Assembly: GCA_029204225.1 (NCBI GenBank)
Contig: CM055111.1
Span: 22,909,772-22,973,771 of the forward strand
Reading direction: 5' to 3'
Source: Diphasiastrum complanatum
Taxonomy: Eukaryota > Streptophyta > Lycopodiopsida > Lycopodiales > Lycopodiaceae
DNA length: 64,000 bases
Shown: positions 1-10,200 of the stretch, piece after piece
Layout: every line of letters begins with the position of its first letter
Position numbering within the stretch: position 1 is the first letter of the stretch
Notes under the pieces: model-generated
What the model was told of the DNA's origin: nothing
The model's database searches: none
The model's input: only the letters and a program-made list of their open reading frames with translations
Program-made: the position numbers and the translations under genes

Positions 1-274
1 GACCAAACCCTTGGAGCCCTTCAATTTATAGCATAACAGGTAAAAAAATACAGCTGTATAAAGTATGACAGTACAGAGTACCATAAAGCGAAGCAAGTTT
101 TAAGACACCCAGCTGTTACCTGCCACCATCCCATACAACAAAACCGTACAAGTTAGTCGCATGAGGAAGACAGGTGTCATAGTTGAGCATCAGTTGTTAT
201 CCATGTCCGAAACAAGATTCACTACTTTATCAGCTAGATTGAATTAACAACAAGTACGTCCAATCTTCCCAATT
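1..274. other. Unassigned left edge
   Basis: No coding signal is visible. This sequence continues repeat copy A outward but has no counterpart after the end of copy B, so the two copies diverge here. Confidence 0.4.
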
Positions 275-2032
275 GTTCACTTTCTAAATTAGCAACAAGT
301 TCCACTCTTTAACGAAGCCGTATCAGGGCAGAAGCCATACTGATCAGTAAAAGAACAAAAAGGAACATATTAGGTTCACAAGTGCATTCTATATGTAAGC
401 AACTATTTCTCATTACACAGATGGACAATGGCTTGATGTTGGTCATAGTGCTAGGTACTAGAGCACCTCCGTGCTATACTAGCCCCATGGATTCCCTGTA
501 TCACTTTATCCGGGAATCCAAGCACCGAACTACTTGGGCAATTCCATGTCATTCAAGTGTACCATAGTCGAGTCCAAAAACAGTACGTAACTTAACTTAT
601 AATAACTGGACTTAAGATGCCGAGAAAAAATTCCTTCAATAGCTCGTGCATATGTTGATCAATACGCATGCATGACTATCAGTTATCAAATATAATACCC
701 GAAACCCATTATAAGCAAGATTTATAGTACCATGACCAATGCATGAATAATAATGAGTAAGGCTGCTCACCGTATCGGTGATATTCCATACTGCATCTTA
801 CCTGAATGTGAGTTGAAGTAATCTCGTGCGATCTATCCATCTTCAGCTGCTTACTCAAATCACCTACGTGCTAAAAGCATTCAAACCGAAAGTATAGGAT
901 TACCCATAATGTACTTTTTAAAGCTTCATAGTGTCATCACCAAGCTCATATAATCATACAAAGCATACTTTGTATTGCTAACTTCAGATACTATCATATA
1001 GGTTATCACAGGTGGATAGCCTCATAGTTACTATCACATCAAGAGAGCATTAGCAAAAGCAATACTACGTGAAGGGTTATAGTCAACCGAGTTTTATGCG
1101 AGCATTCTAAACAATCATGTTTATGCTGTGGCTTATGATATCTCCCTGAAAACGTTGAAAGGATAGCGCTCAAATCGCATTATCAGTAGCATAGTTTGAT
1201 GAAAAATGCATGCAATATGGCTCATACCACGAGCTACAACAAATCGCACTAAATGAACACATTTATGAGTAATATTTCAGCAATGGCCAGTGCTCAAATC
1301 CACCTCAGTGAGGGCGCTGACCAGCGGCCATCCATTCCGTATAACGTATGATATTGATCATGAACAGTAAGCTTGATGTCTAGCACTTATTACAAGCCAA
1401 AAGAGTTGATAGCATACTTGAAAATTTGCCCACTTTTGTTCTTCGGAACAACGTTTAAATTGTGAGAGTATCCAATGATTGTATACAAGTTGATTGTCTG
1501 TTATTACACAAAGATATACATAGTAAATCACAAGCATTCATCATAAGGTTTCACTTACACCTTTCCTTATCAGCGAGTTATCATAACTTGAACCAAACTC
1601 ACCTTTGTTTGCAATATTATACCACCAATGCTTTTCCACTAGCAATCACAAGCATTCTCTTCGATCACAATCCAGTATTATTGAGCACCATGAGAGCAAG
1701 AAGGAGGGAGAGAGAGAGAGAGAGCAGGAAAGCATGAGGGAAAGTGAATAGGGTTGTGTGATTTTTCTCTTTATAGAGCCAGAGAACACTTAGGTGTACT
1801 AAGTGCAAATTGTTGCCACTGTTAGATTAACTGTCCATAATGTGCACAGATCCTGGCCATTGAAAGATTCACAACTTTCCCACCATTTTTTTAAAAAAAC
1901 TTTTTCTATTATGTGGGGTCTTTTATCATAGTAAGGCATTCTTTTTGCCCCCACTAGTAAATAAGGTTAGTACGCGACATTTACATTTCACTTGCGAAGC
2001 GAATAAGGCGATATATGTATGTAACAGAGCCC

Positions 2033-2063
<31 letters not shown>
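275..2063 (-). repeat. Dispersed repeat, copy A (inverted to copy B)
   Basis: Read on the - strand, this segment matches 37155-39110 over almost its whole length. Shared landmarks are the (GA)n tract next to a 'cccatgaga' motif, a second short GA tract near 1711, the segment around 460-550, and the end at 'gttcac'. It is non-coding: many stops, and only short frames encoding GA-derived Arg-Glu repeats. On the - strand it lies directly downstream of the RT fragment at 2130-2930, separated by the microsatellite. It could be a terminal repeat or UTR of that retroelement. No TG...CA LTR ends are seen. Confidence 0.75.
2035..2063. repeat. (GA)n microsatellite
   Basis: About 14 GA units mark the boundary between repeat copy A and the RT side. 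The matching boundary of copy B has a much longer tract. Confidence 0.95.
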
Positions 2064-2066
<3 letters not shown>

Positions 2067-2129
2067 ATCAACCATACCCACAACTAGCAAAGTTTCTCAG
2101 GGGGCAGTTAGCACCCCTGAGATGGAGTG

Positions 2130-2930
2130 CTAACTGCCCACCAAAAAAAATTTAGCATTTTTTGGTAAAGTAAACTTGAGTCCAGGGAACGATTCATGTA
2201 GAAACAGGTTGTTTAAAATTTCATACAATCTTCCTCTCATGAAGCCATTATTTTGAAAAGCAAGAACAATGTTTTTGACCTCATCCATAAAGGTATCATG
2301 TTCGCTACAACAGTACTTGGCAGCAATAATTTGAGCGACAATCACTTTATACGAGTTCATAATTGGCCTATTGGCAGTTAAGTGTATCTACTGAAAAAAT
2401 GAAAGCGGAAGTTCCCATCTTTTGTCAAAAATTTTCATATGAAACTTTCCTAATAAAGAATCAAAGGTAGTGGTAATATTCAAAAAATTAACCGTGTTAT
2501 CCGAAGCGTCTTCTTTTTCAATAGTGAGGTACTCCATAAGGCATTATCATCGATACGAGGTTGCTCCTTGTCTAGAAATACAAGAGCATATGTGTTGTTT
2601 ATGAAACAAATATCATCAATATAATGGAAAGTATGCTTGAAGGCACGTAGGTATTCCACTTTTCCAAGCCTGGCCAGTCTTTCCATGAAATGCATTTCAA
2701 AGAATGACAGATACCAGTTACACCAAGTAGGGGAACAAGCAAAACCCATAGAAATATCACAGACCTGTTTCCAAGTCCTATTTCCTAATCTTACTATGCA
2801 ATTGTCAATCAGTATATCATTATACTGGCAAAGAGTTTCTATGTCAATCACAGTCCAATTATCAGTCTGATTGGTCACCCATTTCCAGTCAAATTGCTTA
2901 AGGCTCGATTTTTACTGATAGACAAGTTTT
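2130..2930 (-). pseudogene. Reverse transcriptase fragment, Penelope-like type
   Basis: Two - strand frames (2480-2930 with an internal stop near 2915, then 2130-2360) carry the C-terminal half of a reverse transcriptase. The first has the palm motif ISMGFACSP, then NWYLSFFEMHF, and the catalytic box YIDD followed by ICFINN. After a frame break, FDKRWELP and the helical segment from SYKVIVAQII to MRGRLYEILN match the thumb region typical of Penelope-like and related RTs, not LTR or LINE RTs. The finger motifs are missing because the upstream side abuts a truncated copia integrase at about 2945. No GIY-YIG endonuclease is seen. Class assignment is from motif memory only; RVT-type domesticated RTs share similar motifs. 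Confidence 0.6.
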
Positions 2931-2944
2931 TTGTTTTTACAAGA

Positions 2945-3512
2945 CTTGAATGCATACCTTATAGAGAGGCATGGCCCATCATGCTCTTGCCACTCTCAAT
3001 GAGTGTTTGATTCTTCCGCTCAACTACACCATTGGACTGAGGTGAGTAGCTGGTTGTATATTGTTGATGTATCCCATTGGCCTTGCAGAACTCCTTGAAT
3101 TTTGTGGAGATATACTCTCCCCCTCCATCTGTGCATAGAGCCTTGACCTTCCTTTGGGTCTAGTTTTCTTAAGATGCCTTAAACTGCATGAAGAACTTGA
3201 ATGCTTTAGATTTGTTTTTCAGATAGTAGGTTGCAGTCCTTCGAGGAAGTCGTCGATGAAGGTTAGGAAATAGAGAGCTCCCCCTGTGGAAGCAGTTTGC
3301 ATTGGGCCACAAATGTCGCTATGTACAAGGTCAAGCAAGCCCTTGGATGTATGAACTGAGTCTGAACTGAAGGGACTTCTACCATGCTTGCTGATAATAC
3401 AGCTTTCGCATGGAAAAATTGGCTTGCTGACTGAAGACAGATCTTGGCTCTGAGCTGGCATTTGCTGAATACTGTTGAAGTTAAGATGGCCAAGTCTGAA
3501 ATGCCACAACAT
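2945..3512 (-). pseudogene. Copia GAG-pre-integrase and integrase fragment
   Basis: The frame 3219-3512 begins LWHFRLGHLN, the HHCC zinc-binding pre-integrase signature, followed by CESCIISK and the core segment LVHSDICGPMQ that holds the first catalytic Asp. A frameshift near 3240 breaks the reading; the following frame carries the region around the second Asp and ends at 2945. Confidence 0.8.
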
Positions 3513-3552
3513 ATCAGTTGATTCAAAAGTGGCTGTGTGAAGAGCTTGACTA

Positions 3553-3945
3553 TTAGAAGAGTAGCAATGGCTGAGTTTGTAAAGATAGCCGCTTCTTCTT
3601 GTAGGCTAGAACCTTCCGGGATTTGTCAAGAATTGTGCAGTCTTTTGTATCGAATTTGACCCTTTGACCTAAATCGGTGATTCTGCTAACTGAGAGCAGA
3701 TTTTTGGTCAGATTTGAAACGTGGAGAATGTTGGACAACAACTTGACTTCACCTTTTTTGAATTCAACTCTGACTGTTCCTTCACCTTCGATTGAATGTG
3801 ATGAGTTGTCTCCAAGTTGCACAACTCGAGCGTGGGTGAATGACTTATAGTCTTTGAACCAGTCGCGATGGTGAGTCATGTGTTGAATTGCTCCGGAATC
3901 TAGATACCAGAAATCGATATCCCGTTGTTCTCCAACTTTGGTCAT
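3553..3945 (-). pseudogene. Copia protease region
   Basis: The 130-codon frame contains WYLDSGAIQHMTHH, the copia aspartic protease site (D-S-G), then HVSNLTKNLLSVSRITDLG, the usual segment before the pre-integrase domain. It is out of frame with gag. Confidence 0.8.
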
Positions 3946-4039
3946 GAAAGCTGCTTCATCTTCTTCTTCTTCTTGTTGCTGATTTGAGTGACTGGTTGTA
4001 ATACTATGTGCTTGTTGTTGGAACTACTTCTTTTCGTTG

Positions 4040-4845
4040 TTGTATTCTAAAGTTCGGCAGTTCTGGATTTCGTGACCAGTCCTCTTATAGTATCTACAAA
4101 AGAGTTTCTGCGTTGGTTGGAATGATGAAGAGCTTGAATTCAATCATGAACTGTAATTTGGTCCAGATTGCATGTTGCTCTTCTTGTGAGTATAGCCTGA
4201 CTTTGTAGATCTTTTGGATCTAAACTTCTGATTTTTTGAATACAGAGCTTGAGGATCCGATCCTGAGCATGAGGAGGATGATCTTCTGATCTCCTCTTGT
4301 AGGAGCAACGAAATTACTCTTGATAGAGTGAGGTGCTCCTAGATAGAAATTGCCATTACCCAATTTTCGTAGGCTTCAAGTAGACTCGATAATAGAGTCA
4401 CGAGTGCATCGGAGTCTTCTATGACTAAGCCAGTTGCAGTCATCTACTCCATAATATTTTTGAAGGTGTTGAGGTGGCTCGAAACACTATCTGCATCAGA
4501 CATTCAGAGGGTGACGAATTTCTTCCTCAGATGAAGCTTGGAAGTAACGTCTCTAATGTCGTAGAGAGTTGTTAGAATGTCCCATTCATCCTTAACAGTC
4601 TGATCAGCACGTATGTGGCTGATATGAGTATCCTTGATGTTGAGGGTAATCATGGCAAATGCTTTGCCATCTCTCAGTCTCCACTTGGTGATGACGACTG
4701 CATCACCTTCTGGTTTGAGCTCTGTGCCATCAACGATGTCCCACAGTTCTTTGGCTAGAAGTATAACCTTCATCTTGAATTTCCAGAGATGATAGTTATC
4801 TCCATCGAGTTTGTCAATGAGAGATGAACTAGATGATGGATCCAT
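4040..4845 (-). pseudogene. Copia gag
   Basis: The ATG at 4845 opens MDPSSSSSLIDKLDGDNY, a copia gag N-terminus, with the following WKFKMKVILL core. Reading passes several stops to a zinc-knuckle-like FCRYYKRTGHEIQNC near 4040-4100, where the second Cys of the usual CCHC has become Tyr. Gag packages element RNA; this copy is broken. Confidence 0.8.
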
Positions 4846-4976
4846 TCTGGTTGAATGAGTTTGTTGGTAGAAACAACGACTGTTGGAATATTGTTGGCTG
4901 CGCGTTTGCTAGAAATACATCTTGATAAAAACAAGACTGATAATTTGCAGTAGAAATGTAGATTACTGAAATGCCC

Positions 4977-4988
4977 GCTCGGATAGCA
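4977..4988 (-). other. Copia primer-binding site (degenerate)
   Basis: On the - strand this reads TGCTATCCGAGC, 10 of 12 matches to the plant initiator-Met site TGGTATCAGAGC, immediately 3' of an LTR ending in CA. Confidence 0.65.
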
Positions 4989-5577
4989 TGTCATAAAACC
5001 GTGGGGTGCGTGAGCGGCAGTGAAAGCTCGAGGATTGAGCGCGGCGTGTAGAAACGGAAACGCAACAGTTAGCAGCAGAAATATTCAAGTAGAAGAATTC
5101 ATACAGAATGCGCAGATGAACGACGCAGTAGTGAGACAAAAATTGCACTCTAATTAATATCAACAATGATTACAATAACTTGATGAAATAACTTCAGCTC
5201 GTTGAGCGTGATAACGCTGGTTACAAAAAACTCTGATTGAAAGAGAAATTCAATTAACAGAATTAACACTTAGCTTGATTCAGTTAACATATATATATAT
5301 TTACAAGTGTCGAGAGACAAATATCTTTATGCCTTAACTGTCATTTACTTCAGTTTTGCATATGTACAAAGCTGGTAATCGCCCTTAGGATATTTGTTTC
5401 TCCAGCTGTTTTATGGTTGACGATAAGTTAGCGACGTCGGTTTGCTAATGTAGCAAAAACGCGAAAAATCCGAAGGTACCCTTAAACGGAAGGCATGTGC
5501 AATGGAAAGGAATCCCTTGCAATGTGAGGCCATGTAACAAAATATTGATGTCAAAATATTACAATATACTCCTCACA
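4989..5577 (-). repeat. Copia 5' LTR
   Basis: On the - strand the segment runs from TGTGAGGAG to TTTTATGACA (TG...CA ends) and abuts the primer-binding site. A block around 5380-5490 matches the LTR piece at 42200-42335, including 'cgcgtttttgctacatt' and 'aaacagctggagaaacaaat'. A target duplication cannot be tested because the partner end is absent. Confidence 0.7.
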
Positions 5578-5986
5578 TTCTACATCAAGATTAAAGACAC
5601 AAGATTGTAGTAATTGGATGTACTAGAGGGTAAGGGATACACTCTCATAGCATAGATTTGTTGTGCGCCAATAAACATTGGCTCTTTGATTGGGTTAATT
5701 TATCCCTTTAAGTGTCTTAATCAGTTTTGACATTTTTGTAAAGGAATTGGGAGTGTCTCACACAACGGAATAAGTGGGCACTTTTTTTTTTTTTTTTTTT
5801 TTTAAAGGTGCACCTTCCAAGTGTTGGAGTGTGCACATCAAATTTTGGCGAGTTTCAATACAGCCACACGTTTATTTTTTAATTTAAAAAAAATCATTTT
5901 TTATTCATAGAAACGTGCCCAGGTGTTTGTGATTAACAATTGTTTCTTCATCCCATAATTTTCTTGGAGTTTTTTCAGCTGCTAGC
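5578..5986. other. Upstream region of gene 1
   Basis: AT-rich non-coding DNA with a poly-T run near 5771-5802. It separates the copia LTR from the putative TATA box, so the LTR lies about 400 bp upstream of the promoter in opposite orientation. Confidence 0.5.
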
Positions 5987-5993
5987 TATATAT
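5987..5993 (+). promoter_or_regulatory. Putative TATA box of gene 1
   Basis: TATATAT within a C-rich downstream context (gcgccccatatcgccccc). Transcription would begin near 6015-6030, giving a leader of about 450 nt before the ATG at 6468. Assigned by sequence only. Confidence 0.45.
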
Positions 5994-6082
5994 GCGCCCC
6001 ATATCGCCCCCAATCCACCCTTCATACGATAATCAAATAAACGAACGAGAGGATAACGTTACCAAAAACTGACGAGTGTGGC

Positions 6083-6106
6083 GCCATCGCCATCGCCATC
6101 GCCATG
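6083..6106 (+). repeat. GCCATC short tandem repeat in gene 1 leader
   Basis: Four GCCATC/G units in a row; the last one supplies the ATG of the upstream ORF at 6104. Confidence 0.8.
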
Positions 6107-6205
6107 CCCTTTGCATCTCTCGCTTCGTCTTGTGATTATTTATCATGGTGTAGCCATGAGAGAGCATCGTCGCGGAAATATGTGGAGGATTTTGCAGACG
6201 AATGA
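6104..6205 (+). CDS. Upstream ORF in gene 1 leader (33 codons)
   Basis: ATG at 6104 opens MPFASLASSCDYLSWCSHER and ends at a TGA at 6203-6205, 262 nt before the main ATG. It is Ser/Ala-rich and basic like a short transit peptide, so an unrecognised first coding exon spliced to gene 1 is a second possibility, but I found no convincing donor before its stop. A second short overlapping ATG lies at 6448 in another frame. Confidence 0.3.
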   Translation: MPFASLASSCDYLSWCSHERASSRKYVEDFADE

Positions 6206-6467
6206 TTTTGGCGAGCAATGCGTAGATTTAACTTCAAATTGTAGCTGATATTTCAGAAAACTTTCCACATTTTGCAGATGGTTCAATTCTGTGAAGTGCT
6301 GCTTTGAATAGCGGAAAAGTTTTGCGTATTCTGCAGATGATTTCTTTTGATTTTTTTCATGAGCTCTTTTGAAGTGTTAGTCACTGTCGGTTAGGAGCTG
6401 TGTATTTCTGATAAGAACAGTAATACCAGGACATTTTGCTTTGCTTTCATGCACAGCCTTGGGAAGC

Positions 6468-7258
6468 ATGGGCCTGGTTGGCGTTGGAAATCAGACACGC
6501 CTTCCGTTCCTTATCAATGTTTATGATGAGGTTTGGTGTATGATTAGCTTATGGAAGACTTTTCTGGCTGGTAGTAATTGGAGTGGAACTGTCATGAGCT
6601 GGACGAAGAAGATTGCAATATTATGCAGGAGCAGCCTCCCTTCCTCGAACCTCAATGAACCACAGACTTGGTATAAGCAAGTAATTGAGCAGCGCTGCGT
6701 TGCAAATGGTAAGCGAAATTGTGTTATTGCTATGGAAATGCGGCAACGAGAGTTTTGGAGCAGAGGACATTCATCATGCACTCACAGCGTAAAACCGAGC
6801 AACACTTTGCGATCCAATCAGGACACCATAATAAAAAGAGCACACAAAAAAGACAAACAGTGTTCCAAACAAAACAGTAAAGTTTCGAGAAAAGAACGGC
6901 TTCGTGAGGCAAGAAGAAGAAATCATAGAGCAGACCAGCCACTTAAAGCAGATAGAGACTCCGAGGAAAATGAAGCACTCTTGCATCATCAGCATGGCAA
7001 TTCAACTAATACTGATGTTGATTCTTCGAAGCTACTTTCTTCACTACCGGAAGCTGCTATTCCAGAGCCCATCGTGGATCTACAAGAGCATGGTTGTAAC
7101 GAGCGACATGCAGCACTTCATTGTGAAGTGGAAGTAGTTTCTTGGCGGGAGAGGCGTATATCGGCCAGTATATGTGTAGAGGCAACCGAGGATCGTGTGT
7201 GGGATGTTCTGACGGATTATGAGAGGCTTGCAGAGTTCATCCCGAATCTCGTATGTAG
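6468..7258 (+). CDS. Gene 1 exon 1
   Basis: Encodes residues 1-263 plus two bases and ends inside START-like domain 1 after FIPNLVC. Donor is AG|GTAACC. The nearer GTATGT at 7251 would shift the frame against exon 2 and is rejected. Confidence 0.85.
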
Positions 7259-10200
7259 GTAACCATCGGTAATGTGAAGCTGATACATCACTGTATCTCT
7301 CAATGTAAATGCAGATAAGGATGTAACTTGCAAGCTAGTGTCGCTTACTTCCTCTGTGTTCTGATAGTAAAGTCGCATTTATTCAATCCAGCTTTTACCT
7401 ATATATTGACCATGTATTCTATGCCCTTGCTGGCAATGAAAGTTACTCGTTCATTCTTGCTAGGATGGTTGGTTAAAAGCAGGTTTCACGCGCTCACTTC
7501 CTCGAGGTCCATATCGGCGTCTAAATTTAGCTTTGCTTCAATATTCGTCAGTCTAGGCCTACTACAAGCAAGAGGATAAAAAACCAAAGATATCTATCGT
7601 TTTTCCACGACATGTCTTCTAGGTGGCAAAGAACTACGTTTCTTGATTGCTAATTGAATCAAATTGACTATTGTTTCTGACTTATCAGTAAATTGTTTGG
7701 CATTTTCAGTGAAAGGATACCTTGTCCTCATCCAGGGCGCATCTGGTTGCATCAACGTGGCGTTCATTCAGCCATGTATTGGCACATCGAAGCTAGCGTA
7801 GTGCTTGATCTTCAAGAGTTTCCTCATTCGGTGTGTATCCTGTGTTGTTATTGCACACTCTGTTGTTGGCTACTGCATTTGACCAGGAATTAGAATCCTT
7901 TGTTGATTCTTTAACAAAGGTAGTAAGGGTCTTTATAATAAATAAGTACTGTTCTTAGGCTTTTGACTATTGGAGATTTCTTTCTGTTTGCAAGCGCGAG
8001 CTAGTGCACTATGTTGTTTGCACAAATTTACAAGTACAAAAAGGTCCATCCAAAACATTGGGAAACAGGGTTTTCATTGGGAGGGCCCTATTTGATGTAA
8101 TATAAAATGTATCTCGCTAGCTTAGGAGTCGCACAAAAGTTGAAGCTGGTACATAAAATAGCTGCTGGAGTAAGTGAGACATTTAAAAAACTCAAGTATA
8201 GCCAATAAGGCAACCGATAGTTACACTTAACTACGAGTAGCTTGACAGCATTGATGACAAATGTTAGACAAGTTGCATAAGTGAGACACATCTGACATTG
8301 TGAAAAAATCAACTGGTTTTTGGCCACAAATCTTCCACATGACACTGTGAGAACATTCCAACATATGGAAGTGTCTTGGTTAGACAATCAAACAATACCA
8401 TCTCCAAAAACAGCAGATTTGGCAAAGACAGTTTGAAGGGTGGGTTAGAAAACGAGCAATATTAGTCCACAAACATTGAAAATCCAATCTTCTGTAGGAA
8501 GAATAAACGAGTAAAAGTCTCCTCAATGTTCATAAAGAGGTGACACAGATGGGAGTTGAGATAGGATCTTTTACAACTCGAGGGGGGAGTCAGCAGCTAA
8601 TTCTGTATAGAATATTCTAAGGGCATAGTTCTTGATATGGGGATTGTGGATTAAAAAAAAGCCCACCAACCCCGACAGGAGCAATGTAGATTGTTCTAGG
8701 TGAGAAGCTTTATAGAAAGCCATCTTGTGATCAAGTTGTAGAAAGACTTGGTACTAGGTAATAGATTTCATTGTGCTAACAAAAACCTTGATGGGTAGAG
8801 AGCTAAGTCACTAGTCTTAGTAAGGCTACAAAAAATATCGCGTTGAAGACTCAAGCACTAAGGATCAATCATAGCATAGCGGAGGTCACGATGAAAAGTA
8901 GTCCACACATGCATACCCTCTCCATCAGGCTCAGTACGAAACACACGCCACCAAGTAGTAGCTCGTCCATCCAAGTGTAGGGCAGCTAATTGGATCTTCT
9001 GGACGTTGGTCTTGGGATACATCAGAAAGTATGTTTCTGTTAGAAGTAATAAATGATAATGTTAGTTTCCCATAGGTTACTTTGACCCAAAAGGTCGAGA
9101 CTTGTGTAACCATGGGTTAGGTTTATTATTTAGACCATGTTAAGTCAGTTTTAGTTGAGTTGGATCCAATTTTGGTCCAGTAGTAATTCGTGGGTCCAAG
9201 TAAAGTCTAATTATGTTAAGGGACCCTATCTTGACTTTTGGGGGTGCCCTATAATTAATAGTGGGTCTTGGAAGGTTCTAGAACTTAGGGTTTGGAAGAG
9301 TCTAGGCCCTTGGAAGGCCTATTTATATGTACCCAATGTTCATTTGTAATTCATTCCCTTTCAAGCATTGCTGCTACTTTCTCTCTCCTTGAGGGCGTCT
9401 AACCCTCTCCCTCTTCTTCTTCTTCTTCTTCTTGTCTATGGAGATTGAATGGTAGAAGGATCTTGGCACTTTGATTTCCTACATGGTATCAGAGCCATGG
9501 ATCTTCTATGCTTGATTTAGGGCGCCCTACCAAAAGAGATCGTCTTCCTCTTTGAAGGTAGAAGAGCAAAGTCATGCAAAGTTTTATCATTGTCTTTCTA
9601 CAAGTACAAGTTTGCATCGGAATGTTGGTATGATAAAACATTCTTCTTCTCTTGAGCCATTTGTTGCAAATGATGGATGCATTAGTGAAGAACTTTATGA
9701 GCAAGCTTCTCAAGATAATGTTTTGGAAAAGGCTGAAATCAAGCATTCTTTGAAGCCATTTTGTATTAATGGAGGAGGGGAAAAAATCATGTCAATTAGT
9801 ACATTGGTTCAAAGTGGTGTGTTACTGGATTTTTTGAGTGTTCAAAGTGGCAAGCTATTGGTTTTTTTCTTGAAGATGGTGGACACCAGATTCAGCCATG
9901 GTTTATTGATCATTTTCAGCCTATGTTACATCGTGAGCATCCTATTATGCATCGGGAACGGCCTGCGGAAGGTTTTTGGACAGCAAGGTCCACATTTGGA
10001 ACACTTTGGAGAGCAAGGTGTTTGTGATTTTGTGGCTGTTGGACAGCCTGCTACAACCTCTTGTTGGTTGTCCGAGTCTTTGCGGGATAGCAAAGCACCT
10101 TTTTACCTTAGAGGAAACACACATGTCTCACCAAAATCAGTACCTTATGCTGATTTTCATGTTTTGATGCTTACTTCTTATGATGACGACGTTGTCTTAC

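Larger units (their letters stand above)
2945..5577 (-). mobile_element. Ty1/copia element, 5' half (LTR-gag-PR-partial INT)
   Basis: Reading on the - strand the order is LTR (5577-4989), primer-binding site, gag, zinc knuckle, protease, GAG-pre-integrase and integrase. The element stops abruptly at about 2945 inside integrase, just after a SMMGHASL motif, where the RT fragment begins. Frameshifts and stops are present throughout, so it is dead. The 3' half is absent here. A copia 3' half with a related LTR lies at 40770-42335 on the other strand. Confidence 0.85.

Noticed and set aside
7251-7256. GTATGT as the donor of gene 1 exon 1
   Set aside because: Better consensus, but it gives a frame mismatch with exon 2; GTAACC at 7259 restores the conserved NLV.S.RIPCPHPGR spacing.
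8088-8800. Possible LINE coding remnant on the - strand in intron 2
   Set aside because: No RT or endonuclease motif can be placed in any frame with confidence.
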